Shown here piece after piece: positions 9,601 through 16,257 of a stretch of DNA of 64,000 bases. The notes beneath the pieces were generated by a model. The model was not told the origin of the DNA, searched no databases, and worked only from the letters and a program-made list of their open reading frames with translations. A program made the position numbers and the translations under genes. Each line of letters opens with the position of its first letter. The first letter of the stretch is position 1. The DNA comes from Burkholderiales bacterium (GTDB lineage Bacteria; Pseudomonadota; Gammaproteobacteria; Burkholderiales; Burkholderiaceae_C): positions 1 through 64,000 of the forward strand of contig JADJCH010000027.1 in NCBI GenBank assembly GCA_016703325.1, in the 5' to 3' direction.

Positions 9601-9869
9601 ACGGTGTCCTTTAACGACTGCCCGCGCTCGATGGCCTCGACCTCTGGCTGGCCCAGGGTGCAGCCGACCACCATGCGCATCCGGCCTGAGTTCAGCACAA
9701 GCCCCTCGATGCCGCGCGCGGCGATGGCCAGCGCGGTGGCGCGGAAGTACCCCGTCGTCCGGTCGTAGCGCTGGGCGCATGACAGGGCGGTCAGGTAGAA
9801 CTGGTCAATCAGACTGCCGGCATCCGGGTCGTACTTGCTGTGCCAGTCGAAATCAGTCAGCAGCGGCAT
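6645..9869 (-). CDS. PLD-like / SNF2-family helicase
   Basis: 1074 aa. The N-terminal domain (about 1-200) looks like a phospholipase-D-type nuclease, with H144-E-K146 and the GSINET segment (S163, N165) forming an HKD-like site. The SNF2-type helicase core follows: Walker A DEVGLGKTIEAG near 320, Walker B/DEAH box VVLDEAHHA near 430, motif III LLLLSATPMQ, and the C-terminal RecA-like lobe with IVFTQYTDTLDYL and the arginine motif EQRIGRLDRLG near 900. It acts on DNA in the cytoplasm. It is the last large gene of a minus-strand cluster with a DUF1156 methylase and a DUF499 ATPase, 11 bases after the preceding gene. This combination resembles the helicase-methylase-ATPase (Hma) class of phage defence systems. 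Confidence 0.88.
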   Translation of the reverse strand: MPLLTDFDWHSKYDPDAGSLIDQFYLTALSCAQRYDRTTGYFRATALAIAARGIEGLVLNSGRMRMVVGCTLGQPEVEAIERGQSLKDTVAARLLSMPLASSSRGEQEALELLAWMVARGYLEIKVAVPCDQNRNPIQSDAIFHEKGGTIEDKTGNRIAFAGSINETANGWLNNWESFHVFCDWDGGAKHVDAEERTFAQLWADKSKRAKVLDVPSAVREDLLRFIPADGHEPERLKRARADTPPETPAGGDTPPVPVKPTAGADETRKQLWSVVWQAPQEPGGERIAEATSAITPWPHQVRAFQRMLGHWPPRLLIADEVGLGKTIEAGMVLRYAWLSGRAKRILVLAPKAVMTQWQIELREKFNLNWPIYDGKSLKWYPSPLMKGHSEREVSRDDWHREPFVIASSHLMRRSERQRELLEAAEPWDLVVLDEAHHARRRSPGATKEGPPNLLLRLMQQLNQRTKGLLLLSATPMQVHPVEVWDLLSLLAMPTEWSRSAFLEFFRKSGNPNPSHEDLEFLAVLFRAAEAAFGAVPQDVAERRTVGKSSLKAKKVLRALRDVAATPRRQLSADERRSAVAIMRAHTPVAGLISRHTRDLLREYHRRGMIDSPIATRMVVDEFLDMSPVEEEVYSALEDYISSTYNNAAQDKRSAVGFVMTTYRKRLASSVYALRQTLEERLNFVNGQASLPFDQLRTAEDAEDDEDDSGDQADDDAVSAQKLVALNQEEGGDIERLLQLVKRLPVDSKAVRLAEVLKALQAGSFHAMDNSLLPAYPQAIVFTQYTDTLDYLRGYLKREGFSILCYSGRGGEWLQPDGSWKNLTREETKRRFRRGDAQVLVCTDAAAEGLNFQFCGALVNFDAPWNPMKIEQRIGRLDRLGARFERITIVNLMYEDTVETDVYRALRTRIGLFTAVVGRLQPILSSMPQQIAAAALASPDNRQQARANLVAHLQQQATEPPPDSFDIDDAIEGAFDLQERTPAPYGLQDLDRLLDRPKLLPPGYETKRLSPKETVWIQPGASQIAVTTDADFYEEHSDSVEFWTPGSPAFPPPAASQFLLEPPVPTLADLLNRAQ

Positions 9870-9880
9870 GCGTTCTCATT

Positions 9881-11041
9881 TCATCGACGAGGTGCGTCGT
9901 CAAGCGGAAGGTCGTCGAGTGGGCGGTCGCCAAACGTGCCGACGTAGACGAGGGAGAGTCCGCCGCGGTCAGTGTGGCCAGCAGCTTTGCGGTCGTCGGG
10001 TGGAGCGCCGGAATCGTAGCCTTCACCCCTGCCGTCGCCGTCAAGGCCCTGCAGCCACTCGTCGATGGCAACAAGGGTTTCGATGCCCCCTCCGGTCTGC
10101 TGGTAAAGCCGGGCTGCGCCCTGGAAGGCTAGTGTGAGCGAGCTCCTCAACGGCATGCCGGGCTGAAGCCGAGGCCGCGAGCGAATTCCGACGCGTTGAA
10201 TGGGGTACATCCAGCGTTCGTTTGCGGCTCGCGCCATCACTTGCATGACGAACTGCGACCAGTGGTCCCCCTGATGAAAGGCCCAGGGTCTGCCAAGGCT
10301 GCCGCTGATGAAGCCCTCCATGAAAGCGCCGAGGCTGTGCTTTGACGCATTCACTGTGCCGAAACCTGCGCTCGCGCCGAAGTCCTGCCGGGTCCCTACA
10401 CCCCAGGCGCAGTCATCGGCGAATCGCAACTTCCGGCGCGAACTGGTCATGTGCCGCAGTTCCTTCGGATACACGATGCCGTACAGGCCGGTGCGGTCGG
10501 TCAGGCTTGAGCCGCTGAAATCCCAGCTGGATGCGCCCGTGGGCAACCATGCAGGGTAGGACGGAAAGGTGAAAGTTGGCCAGTCTCGATAGAGCTCGAA
10601 CTGGAGGGCTTCGTTGCCCTTCAGCCTCCCTGTCTTGGGAGAACTGGAGGTCTTGGCCTGCAGCAAGAACGCTGAGCCCTGCGGCAGCGGGTTGCCCTTG
10701 ACGAAGTGCTGTCGCACCAGAAGCAAGTCGCCAATCTCGATTTGGCCTTTGCCGAACTCCACTTTCGGCTTCTGGTGGATGAACACGCTGCTGACTGCCA
10801 CGCTTTCCGGTTGCCAAGGCGCAACGGTATGCCCTGCGACAGCTTGCCTGAGAAACAGGTTGGCCTCGTCCGACACGAGGTGTGCCACGAAGGCTGGCTC
10901 GCCGGGATTCGTCCACCGGTCGACATCGGCCGCCGTCAGGTTGAACTTTGCGGCGTGCTTGGTGACGACCTTGAAGCGCGACCAAGCAAGGTCCTGGGCC
11001 GAATTGGCCCAGTTCACCAGTTGGTCCGCGAGCGCGCTCAA
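9881..11041 (-). CDS. Hypothetical protein, possible PD-(D/E)XK-type nuclease
   Basis: 386 aa from a TTG at 11041 that overlaps the methylase stop codon (TTGA) and has GAGGAG 8 bases upstream; a GTG at 11062 is the alternative start. I do not recognise a named family. The segment IEIGDLLLV followed by FLLQAK (E102, D105, Q128, K130) resembles the D...(E/Q)xK core of restriction-nuclease folds, so it may be the nuclease of this cluster. The C-terminal 60 residues are Gly/Asp-rich and look disordered. It sits between the methylase and the helicase and is translationally coupled to both. Confidence 0.75.
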   Translation of the reverse strand: MSALADQLVNWANSAQDLAWSRFKVVTKHAAKFNLTAADVDRWTNPGEPAFVAHLVSDEANLFLRQAVAGHTVAPWQPESVAVSSVFIHQKPKVEFGKGQIEIGDLLLVRQHFVKGNPLPQGSAFLLQAKTSSSPKTGRLKGNEALQFELYRDWPTFTFPSYPAWLPTGASSWDFSGSSLTDRTGLYGIVYPKELRHMTSSRRKLRFADDCAWGVGTRQDFGASAGFGTVNASKHSLGAFMEGFISGSLGRPWAFHQGDHWSQFVMQVMARAANERWMYPIQRVGIRSRPRLQPGMPLRSSLTLAFQGAARLYQQTGGGIETLVAIDEWLQGLDGDGRGEGYDSGAPPDDRKAAGHTDRGGLSLVYVGTFGDRPLDDLPLDDAPRR

Positions 11042-12594
11042 GCCGCCGACTCCTCTTGCCACATCTTCAGCTGCTCCGGCTCAGCGACCTTTTCCGACAG
11101 GGCCAGGCGGCGGAGCTTCTCGAGCGCGTCGAAGTCGGCACCGGCGCCCTCAGCGGCATCGGGCAGGTCCAGCCCGCTCCACTCCTTGCCGACCGGCAGT
11201 ACCTCCAGCACGGCCTCCAACGCCAGCAGGAAGACGGGCTCGTTCGCCAGGCTGTGCTTGGCCAACAGCTCATTGGCGGACTCGAGCGAGGCGCTGCGGG
11301 TGGTGCGCGCCAGATGGTGCAGCGCGTCCATCATGGAATCCCTGCCGTCGGGCAGACCCAGCGACCCCTTGGCCGCGCGGGTGACGCTATCCCACATCAC
11401 CAGGTCAGAACCCTTCTTCTCAGCCAGGCGCCCCACCACCTCACGGTCCAGGTCAACGCCGCACACCTTGGCCAAGCGGTTGGCTTCGTCATACGGGAAG
11501 ATGGGTGCCTCAAACGCATCCCAGGCCAGGACGAACCAGCTGGTCAGGTTGTCGAGCTCGACGTTGCGTTGAACGTGCGCGAGCTGATTCAGGCGCCAGT
11601 CCTTCACTTCGCGTCGAGCAACTTCCAGCGCGTCCTCAGGTGTTACGGCGTAGGGGTCATATTCCTCTTCGAATATTTCAGCCTGCCGCTTTTTTCTGCG
11701 TGTCTGCTCAATATCCTGTCGTGGGGTGCCCCGCACGAGAGGCCAGTTCTGCGAGAACGCTTCGAGGGCTGGGCCGAAGCACGACAAATAAAGGTCGACA
11801 CCACGAATTCCCCCTTGTTGGAATTGCGCGATACGCATTCGCACCGCGTTTCGCACCGTAGGTTCCACGTCTTCCCAGTAACGAACATCATCTCCTACCT
11901 GGACTCGCGGTCTGCAAACCAAAAACACAGTTGAGTTTGCCGCAGATTTGTCCTTTATGTGCAGACTTCCCTCTGCTTCGGTATTTATAGGCCACGATGC
12001 CGTAATAGTGAAGCCAGCCTCTATCAGCCCCTTTGTCAATGCGTCCCACGCGCCGGTCGCCTTGTGCGTGAACATCAGTGTCATCACCCCGTCTGGCTTG
12101 AGAACCCGACGTGCTTCCATGAAGATTGCCGCCATGCGATGCTGATAGTCCCGCCCAGCGAGTACCTTTGCACCCTTCTGGTCTTTGAATTTGGCTGGGT
12201 TCGCAATCGCCTCATTTTCTTTGTCAGTAAGAACGCGACCGAAGAGCTCCGGAAATACGTACCCGCTTGTCCGCTTTAGCCAGACATAGAAGAAATCCGA
12301 CAGCTCCGCGTACATCACGTTGTCATAATACGGCGGGTCGAGAACTACAGCGTCGACAGTGGCGTCCCTAATGTGATTTAGGCTGTCTCCGCTGCCACAG
12401 GTCAAAGTGATTTTCGGTTGCTGATTGACCGGCGGAATATCGAACTCGAGGCCCGCTTGGCCTGTATGGGACGCCACAGATTCAGGCCGAGTTAGCTTAA
12501 CAAGCTCTTCAATGCATCCCGCAGTCTGCTCTATGGTCCAGTCGTTCCCGACACCATTGACAAGCGGCGAGACCTCAGCATATGACCACACCAT
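11038..12594 (-). CDS. DUF1156 DNA methylase, C-terminal part (frameshifted gene)
   Basis: 518 codons from the first ATG after the frameshift. The frame itself is open from about 12710 and continues the methylase sequence (FVYLSFAIDKLVNYNARST, then the start at MVWSYAEV). It holds the catalytic DPPY motif (VVLDPPYYDNVMY), which is needed for methyl transfer to adenine or N4-cytosine. The SAM-binding motif I lies in the other half (12696-14000), so neither product alone should be active. In relatives, DUF1156 methylases are single proteins of about 900-1000 aa, matching the sum of both parts. The cause is the 5-bp tandem duplication at 12705-12714. Confidence 0.85.
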   Translation of the reverse strand: MVWSYAEVSPLVNGVGNDWTIEQTAGCIEELVKLTRPESVASHTGQAGLEFDIPPVNQQPKITLTCGSGDSLNHIRDATVDAVVLDPPYYDNVMYAELSDFFYVWLKRTSGYVFPELFGRVLTDKENEAIANPAKFKDQKGAKVLAGRDYQHRMAAIFMEARRVLKPDGVMTLMFTHKATGAWDALTKGLIEAGFTITASWPINTEAEGSLHIKDKSAANSTVFLVCRPRVQVGDDVRYWEDVEPTVRNAVRMRIAQFQQGGIRGVDLYLSCFGPALEAFSQNWPLVRGTPRQDIEQTRRKKRQAEIFEEEYDPYAVTPEDALEVARREVKDWRLNQLAHVQRNVELDNLTSWFVLAWDAFEAPIFPYDEANRLAKVCGVDLDREVVGRLAEKKGSDLVMWDSVTRAAKGSLGLPDGRDSMMDALHHLARTTRSASLESANELLAKHSLANEPVFLLALEAVLEVLPVGKEWSGLDLPDAAEGAGADFDALEKLRRLALSEKVAEPEQLKMWQEESAA

Positions 12595-12695
12595 TGCAAA
12601 GTTATGGCTGTCAAATACCGACCTGACGCGACCGGTTGTTAAGTCCCATCGTGTGCTTCTGGCGTTGTAGTTGACTAGCTTGTCGATTGCGAAGC

Positions 12696-14000
12696 TTAGG
12701 TAGACGAAACGAAAGCCGCCTTCAATGACTCATCCAGACGACCTGCTGTAGTTTCTTCTGACAATAGCGCGCGGAATATCTCCACGCCGACACAATGGCC
12801 GTAGAGCTGACGCGGTGAGAACATGTCAGTCCATTTGTACATGCCGTATAGGCGATGCCCACGGTCATAGTTTGATAGTTCTCCAATTTGCTCGGTCGGC
12901 ACAATATCGAGTGCTTCCCACTCAGGTAGCATCTCATCGAGCTGACTCTTTACGAATTGTTCGACATCATCTTCGGCGCGTGGTGCGCGAAAATCTCGCA
13001 CCCACTTGACCTTTGGCTTTCCAGCCTTTGTCTTTCCGGTGACGACTCGATTGCGAAAGACTATCGCATACATTTGCTCCCCCATTTTTCCGGCTTGAGC
13101 TTGCTCTTTGACCTCTTCACCGGAAATCAGACGTCCGCAATCTTCAAAGGGGCACGTTGCATCACCGCCCGAGACAGTACCTTGGGATTGGTCTTTAGCG
13201 TTATGGACAAGGGTGAAGGTCAGTCGGCGCGACTCATCTCCGGGGCCAGACCCAAGATGTGTTTGAAAGCGAAGTCCCGTACCGTCAGCAAGGAGCCGCC
13301 AATTTGGTGAGAGGGGCACTTTGCCTTCACAGTGGGGACACCGAACAGTCCGAGCCCAGAGATAGTTGGTTGGGATGGAGTCGGAGATTGGCTCCTTTGG
13401 GTAAAGGTGCGTGAGGCGTTCTTCTCGGCGTTTGACATACTCATCAGCCAGATGACGAAACTTCCGATGAACCTCCATCCCATGGGCGAAAGGAAACTCT
13501 ATGGTGGCTCTCTCAACTATGCTTGCTACCGGGTTGAGGTCGTTGCCAAATGTCCTGTATCCAAGTCTCGCGCTTTCGAATGGAATACTTCCACCGCCAG
13601 CTGTAGGGTCCAGTACTGAAATGTCGGTGAGCCCCAATTTCCTTTGCTCGTCTGCGGCCCATGCTCTGTCTTGAGCTGTCGGCACATAACCGAAGGCGCG
13701 GCTATAGCTATAAGCCTCGCCCTCAAATCGTTGGCCCTTTCGCTTCGCGGCATCAATTCGTCGTCTCGAAGCAACAGGGTCACCATGAATCCCCACCATA
13801 TGTAGAAAGCGCTCCCGGTCTGCGGTCGATGGCAGAAGCGACCCGAGCACAGCAGCGCGCGAGGCGACAAGGGGACGTCTGGCCCACCAAACATGAAGGT
13901 AGTACGTGGGAGGAAGCGCGGTCATCGACCGACGCTCACGAACGCTTTCCTCGCCCAAGGCCGCAATTGGCAGCCAATCTTCAATCAATCTTCTGGTCAT
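12696..14000 (-). CDS. DUF1156 DNA methylase, N-terminal part (frameshifted gene)
   Basis: 434 aa ending in a premature stop. It begins with the DUF1156 signature (RRLIEDWLPIAALGEESVRER, then HVWWARRPLVASRA) and carries SAM-binding motif I, VLDPTAGGGSIPFESARLG, near residue 170. A CxxC zinc motif (RCPHCEGKVPLSPNW) and a second cysteine pair (CPFEDCG) follow. The true frame resumes in 11038-12594 after five extra bases (CGAAA repeated, 12705-12714). The start codon overlaps the stop of the upstream gene (ATGA), showing an operon. As it stands this is a broken gene, or one that could be restored by loss of one repeat unit. Confidence 0.88.
   Translation of the reverse strand: MTRRLIEDWLPIAALGEESVRERRSMTALPPTYYLHVWWARRPLVASRAAVLGSLLPSTADRERFLHMVGIHGDPVASRRRIDAAKRKGQRFEGEAYSYSRAFGYVPTAQDRAWAADEQRKLGLTDISVLDPTAGGGSIPFESARLGYRTFGNDLNPVASIVERATIEFPFAHGMEVHRKFRHLADEYVKRREERLTHLYPKEPISDSIPTNYLWARTVRCPHCEGKVPLSPNWRLLADGTGLRFQTHLGSGPGDESRRLTFTLVHNAKDQSQGTVSGGDATCPFEDCGRLISGEEVKEQAQAGKMGEQMYAIVFRNRVVTGKTKAGKPKVKWVRDFRAPRAEDDVEQFVKSQLDEMLPEWEALDIVPTEQIGELSNYDRGHRLYGMYKWTDMFSPRQLYGHCVGVEIFRALLSEETTAGRLDESLKAAFVSST
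12705..12714. repeat. Tandem CGAAA duplication causing the methylase frameshift
   Basis: The plus strand reads CGAAACGAAA; the coding strand reads TTTCGTTTCG. Removing one unit fuses KAAFV directly to YLSFAIDKLVNY, giving one continuous DUF1156 methylase frame. This is direct sequence evidence for a 5-bp insertion, either real or an assembly error. Confidence 0.8.
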
Positions 14001-15745
14001 CGTGGACTCGCTGCTTTCTTTGCCGGCGCGGTGCCGGCGTATTCGTATCTGGCGCCTCGACCGTGACCGGTCATTCGGACCGACTCGGTTTCAAGCTCAT
14101 GAATTAGTCGATTGACCTGCTGCCTGGTGAAGCCGGTCACCTCTCGCACCTCGGCGTTGGAAAGGCCCGCTTGACCGCGCTGCTGACGCTGCTTCAGCAT
14201 GTTCAGTACGCGAGTCTTGGCGACGTCGATGTCAATGCGCTGGTCGCGCTCGGCGTGGCCGGCACCCTCAAGGCGACGGTGCAGCGGCGGCTTCAGCCGC
14301 CACCAGGTGCCACGGCCCGCACCACCGCGCTCCAGGTAGTCATACACCTGCACCATCTCGTCCAGGATGTCCCGCATCTCGGCTTCGCGCCGCTGGCAGA
14401 GTTCGGCCGCTGTTGCGGTGTCGACTTCAGCGTGCCCAAGCAAGTAGCTCAGGACCAGCAGGTGGTCCACGTCGAGCACACGGCCAGCCTTGCCCTCATC
14501 GGCAATGAACGCACGGAACGAGGCTGAGGTCTCCTGGCGCTTGAAGACGACGCGGACCGCGCTGTCTTCGTCGACGATGACGGGCGGCTCCTTGCCTTCG
14601 ACGAGCATGGACTCGAACATGCGGCCGATGCCCAGGTTGCTGCGGTTCACCAGGCGCAGCTTGGACAGCGCATGTACCAGCAGCGGGTTCCGCGCCAGCG
14701 GTGGGTGGTGAAGGATGTTGGCCGGCGTGATGCCTCCGACCAGGCCGCCTGGGTTGCTGATTTCTAGCTTGCGGGCATGCTGCTTGACCAGCACCGGGCT
14801 GGCGAGCCGCAGGTCGAGGTGGCACAAGGCGTTGAGCAGCGCTTCGCGCAAGGCCACGGTGGGGTAGGCGCGGAACTCCAGGTGGTAGAGGCCGTGCTCG
14901 ACCGTGGTGATGGGGTTGTCGGCGTTGATGCGCGATTCAAGCGCTTGAAGGGCCAAGGGCAGGGCCAATTCGCGTGTGTCGCGGCCGTCGGTACGGTCCA
15001 CGTACACGGTGGCGCTTTTCATGCGCTCGTGCGTCCAGCTGTAGTTCGGCAGATGCCGGACGATGGCATCCGCGTTGCCGGCGATGAGCAGGCCCGCCTT
15101 GGTCAGCTTGCCGTCTCGTAGCACCTCGAGAGCGGCCAGCAGGTCGAGGTCTGATTTACGCAGCAGGTCGGCAGGCGCCTGCTCCTGCCTGGCAAGGTCA
15201 CGCAGGCGTTCCAGCGCGGATGCCGACAACAGCGGCTCGACCGGGCCGGGCACCGTCATGGCGGTGATGTCAGAGTCACCGCGCTCGACCATCAGGCGGT
15301 CGCGCAGGTCGCCGGTCAGCGGCACGCAGTCCTTGCCGCGGCGCACGGTGCCGCCACCCGCCGTGTTGGTGTAGGGCGGCAGGCCGCCATGCACCTGCAT
15401 CAGCAGCAAGCGCCCCGTGCCTTCGGGGACGTTGAGTTCGACGATTTCGGGGGTGAGCTTCGGCGCCGTGCGCTCGTAGATGTCCCGCTTGAGCTGATGC
15501 AGGTCCGTTGAGGGAGGGACACCCAGAATGGCTTTGCCTCGGCCGACAACCCGGTCTCGTACGCCCAGCACCACCGTGCCGCCACCGCCGTTGGCCATGC
15601 AGACGGCCATGTCGACAGCCAGGCGGATGGCTTGCCGGTCATCTGCGGGCCATTCCTTGAAGTCGAGGTCCTGCCCTTCCAATGCGTCTGCCTCGACTTC
15701 GTCGAGGCGAGACAGCAGCGCTCGAACTTCGGTGAGTTCGCGCAT
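13997..15745 (-). CDS. AlbA_2 (Schlafen-type) domain ATP-binding regulator-like protein
   Basis: 582 aa. The N-terminus has an AlbA_2/Schlafen-type nucleic-acid-binding domain (LDFKEWP, then VCMANGGGGTVVLGV at about 50-70). A middle GHKL-like ATPase domain follows (REALLNALCHLD near 285, KLEISNPGGLVGGI near 325, NLGIGRMFE near 370). A winged-helix segment (LSNAEVREVTGFTRQQVNRLIHELE) is near the end. Family members are often annotated as transcriptional regulators or RecG-like ATP-binding proteins and are common in defence islands. It lies between the small 163-aa protein (8-bp gap) and the methylase (4-bp overlap), so it is a core member of this operon; its exact task is unknown. Confidence 0.8.
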   Translation of the reverse strand: MRELTEVRALLSRLDEVEADALEGQDLDFKEWPADDRQAIRLAVDMAVCMANGGGGTVVLGVRDRVVGRGKAILGVPPSTDLHQLKRDIYERTAPKLTPEIVELNVPEGTGRLLLMQVHGGLPPYTNTAGGGTVRRGKDCVPLTGDLRDRLMVERGDSDITAMTVPGPVEPLLSASALERLRDLARQEQAPADLLRKSDLDLLAALEVLRDGKLTKAGLLIAGNADAIVRHLPNYSWTHERMKSATVYVDRTDGRDTRELALPLALQALESRINADNPITTVEHGLYHLEFRAYPTVALREALLNALCHLDLRLASPVLVKQHARKLEISNPGGLVGGITPANILHHPPLARNPLLVHALSKLRLVNRSNLGIGRMFESMLVEGKEPPVIVDEDSAVRVVFKRQETSASFRAFIADEGKAGRVLDVDHLLVLSYLLGHAEVDTATAAELCQRREAEMRDILDEMVQVYDYLERGGAGRGTWWRLKPPLHRRLEGAGHAERDQRIDIDVAKTRVLNMLKQRQQRGQAGLSNAEVREVTGFTRQQVNRLIHELETESVRMTGHGRGARYEYAGTAPAKKAASPR

Positions 15746-15753
15746 GGTGTGGC

Positions 15754-16245
15754 TCAGCGAGCGGGCTCAATGAGCAGGAAGCGCAAGGCCATCAGCACCC
15801 GGCGGGGGTGCTTGCGGTGCATGGCCATGCCCAGCCAGTAGCCGGTTTCTTCCTTCGTCATGGTTTCGATGCCGGAGGCAACGGCGGCCATGTGCTCGCG
15901 ATTGCGCATCGGCGCGAGAGCACGGAACAGCAGTCCCAGATTGATTGCCAGTTCCTCGTCGATGGGCACGCGCAGTGCGTCGATGGCTGGCAGGTCGTTG
16001 AGGTTGATGCGCAGTGCCTTCAGCCTGCGCAGCAGGCGGTGCTCAACCAGCGACAGGTTACGGCCGTGCAGGCCCGCGACGTAAGTCGGCTGCTTGATAT
16101 GGGGCGTGGCGCTTGCTGGCAGCTGCCAGATTTCGAGCCCCATGTCGGACCCACGTTCGCGGCGGGCGCGGAGCTCGTAGTGCGGCAGCGCCGAAGCGGG
16201 GGCCGTGCGTGGGATGACGTGCAGCGATGCACGGGGTGTGGCCAT
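15754..16245 (-). CDS. Small hypothetical protein of the DUF499 operon
   Basis: 163 aa from the ATG at 16245, which has AAGGA about 9 bases upstream. No enzymatic motif. The N-terminal part looks like a beta-rich domain (SLHVIPRTAPASALPHYELRA); the C-terminal half is helical with LVEHRLLRRLKALRINLNDL and a conserved-looking LGMAMHRKHPRRVLMALRFLL. It resembles small uncharacterised proteins encoded next to DUF499 ATPases (possibly the family now called DUF7680; recalled, not checked). Tight spacing on both sides (12 bases after DUF499, 8 before the AlbA_2 gene) implies a stoichiometric partner. Confidence 0.7.
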   Translation of the reverse strand: MATPRASLHVIPRTAPASALPHYELRARRERGSDMGLEIWQLPASATPHIKQPTYVAGLHGRNLSLVEHRLLRRLKALRINLNDLPAIDALRVPIDEELAINLGLLFRALAPMRNREHMAAVASGIETMTKEETGYWLGMAMHRKHPRRVLMALRFLLIEPAR

Positions 16246-16257
16246 GAGCAATCGTCC

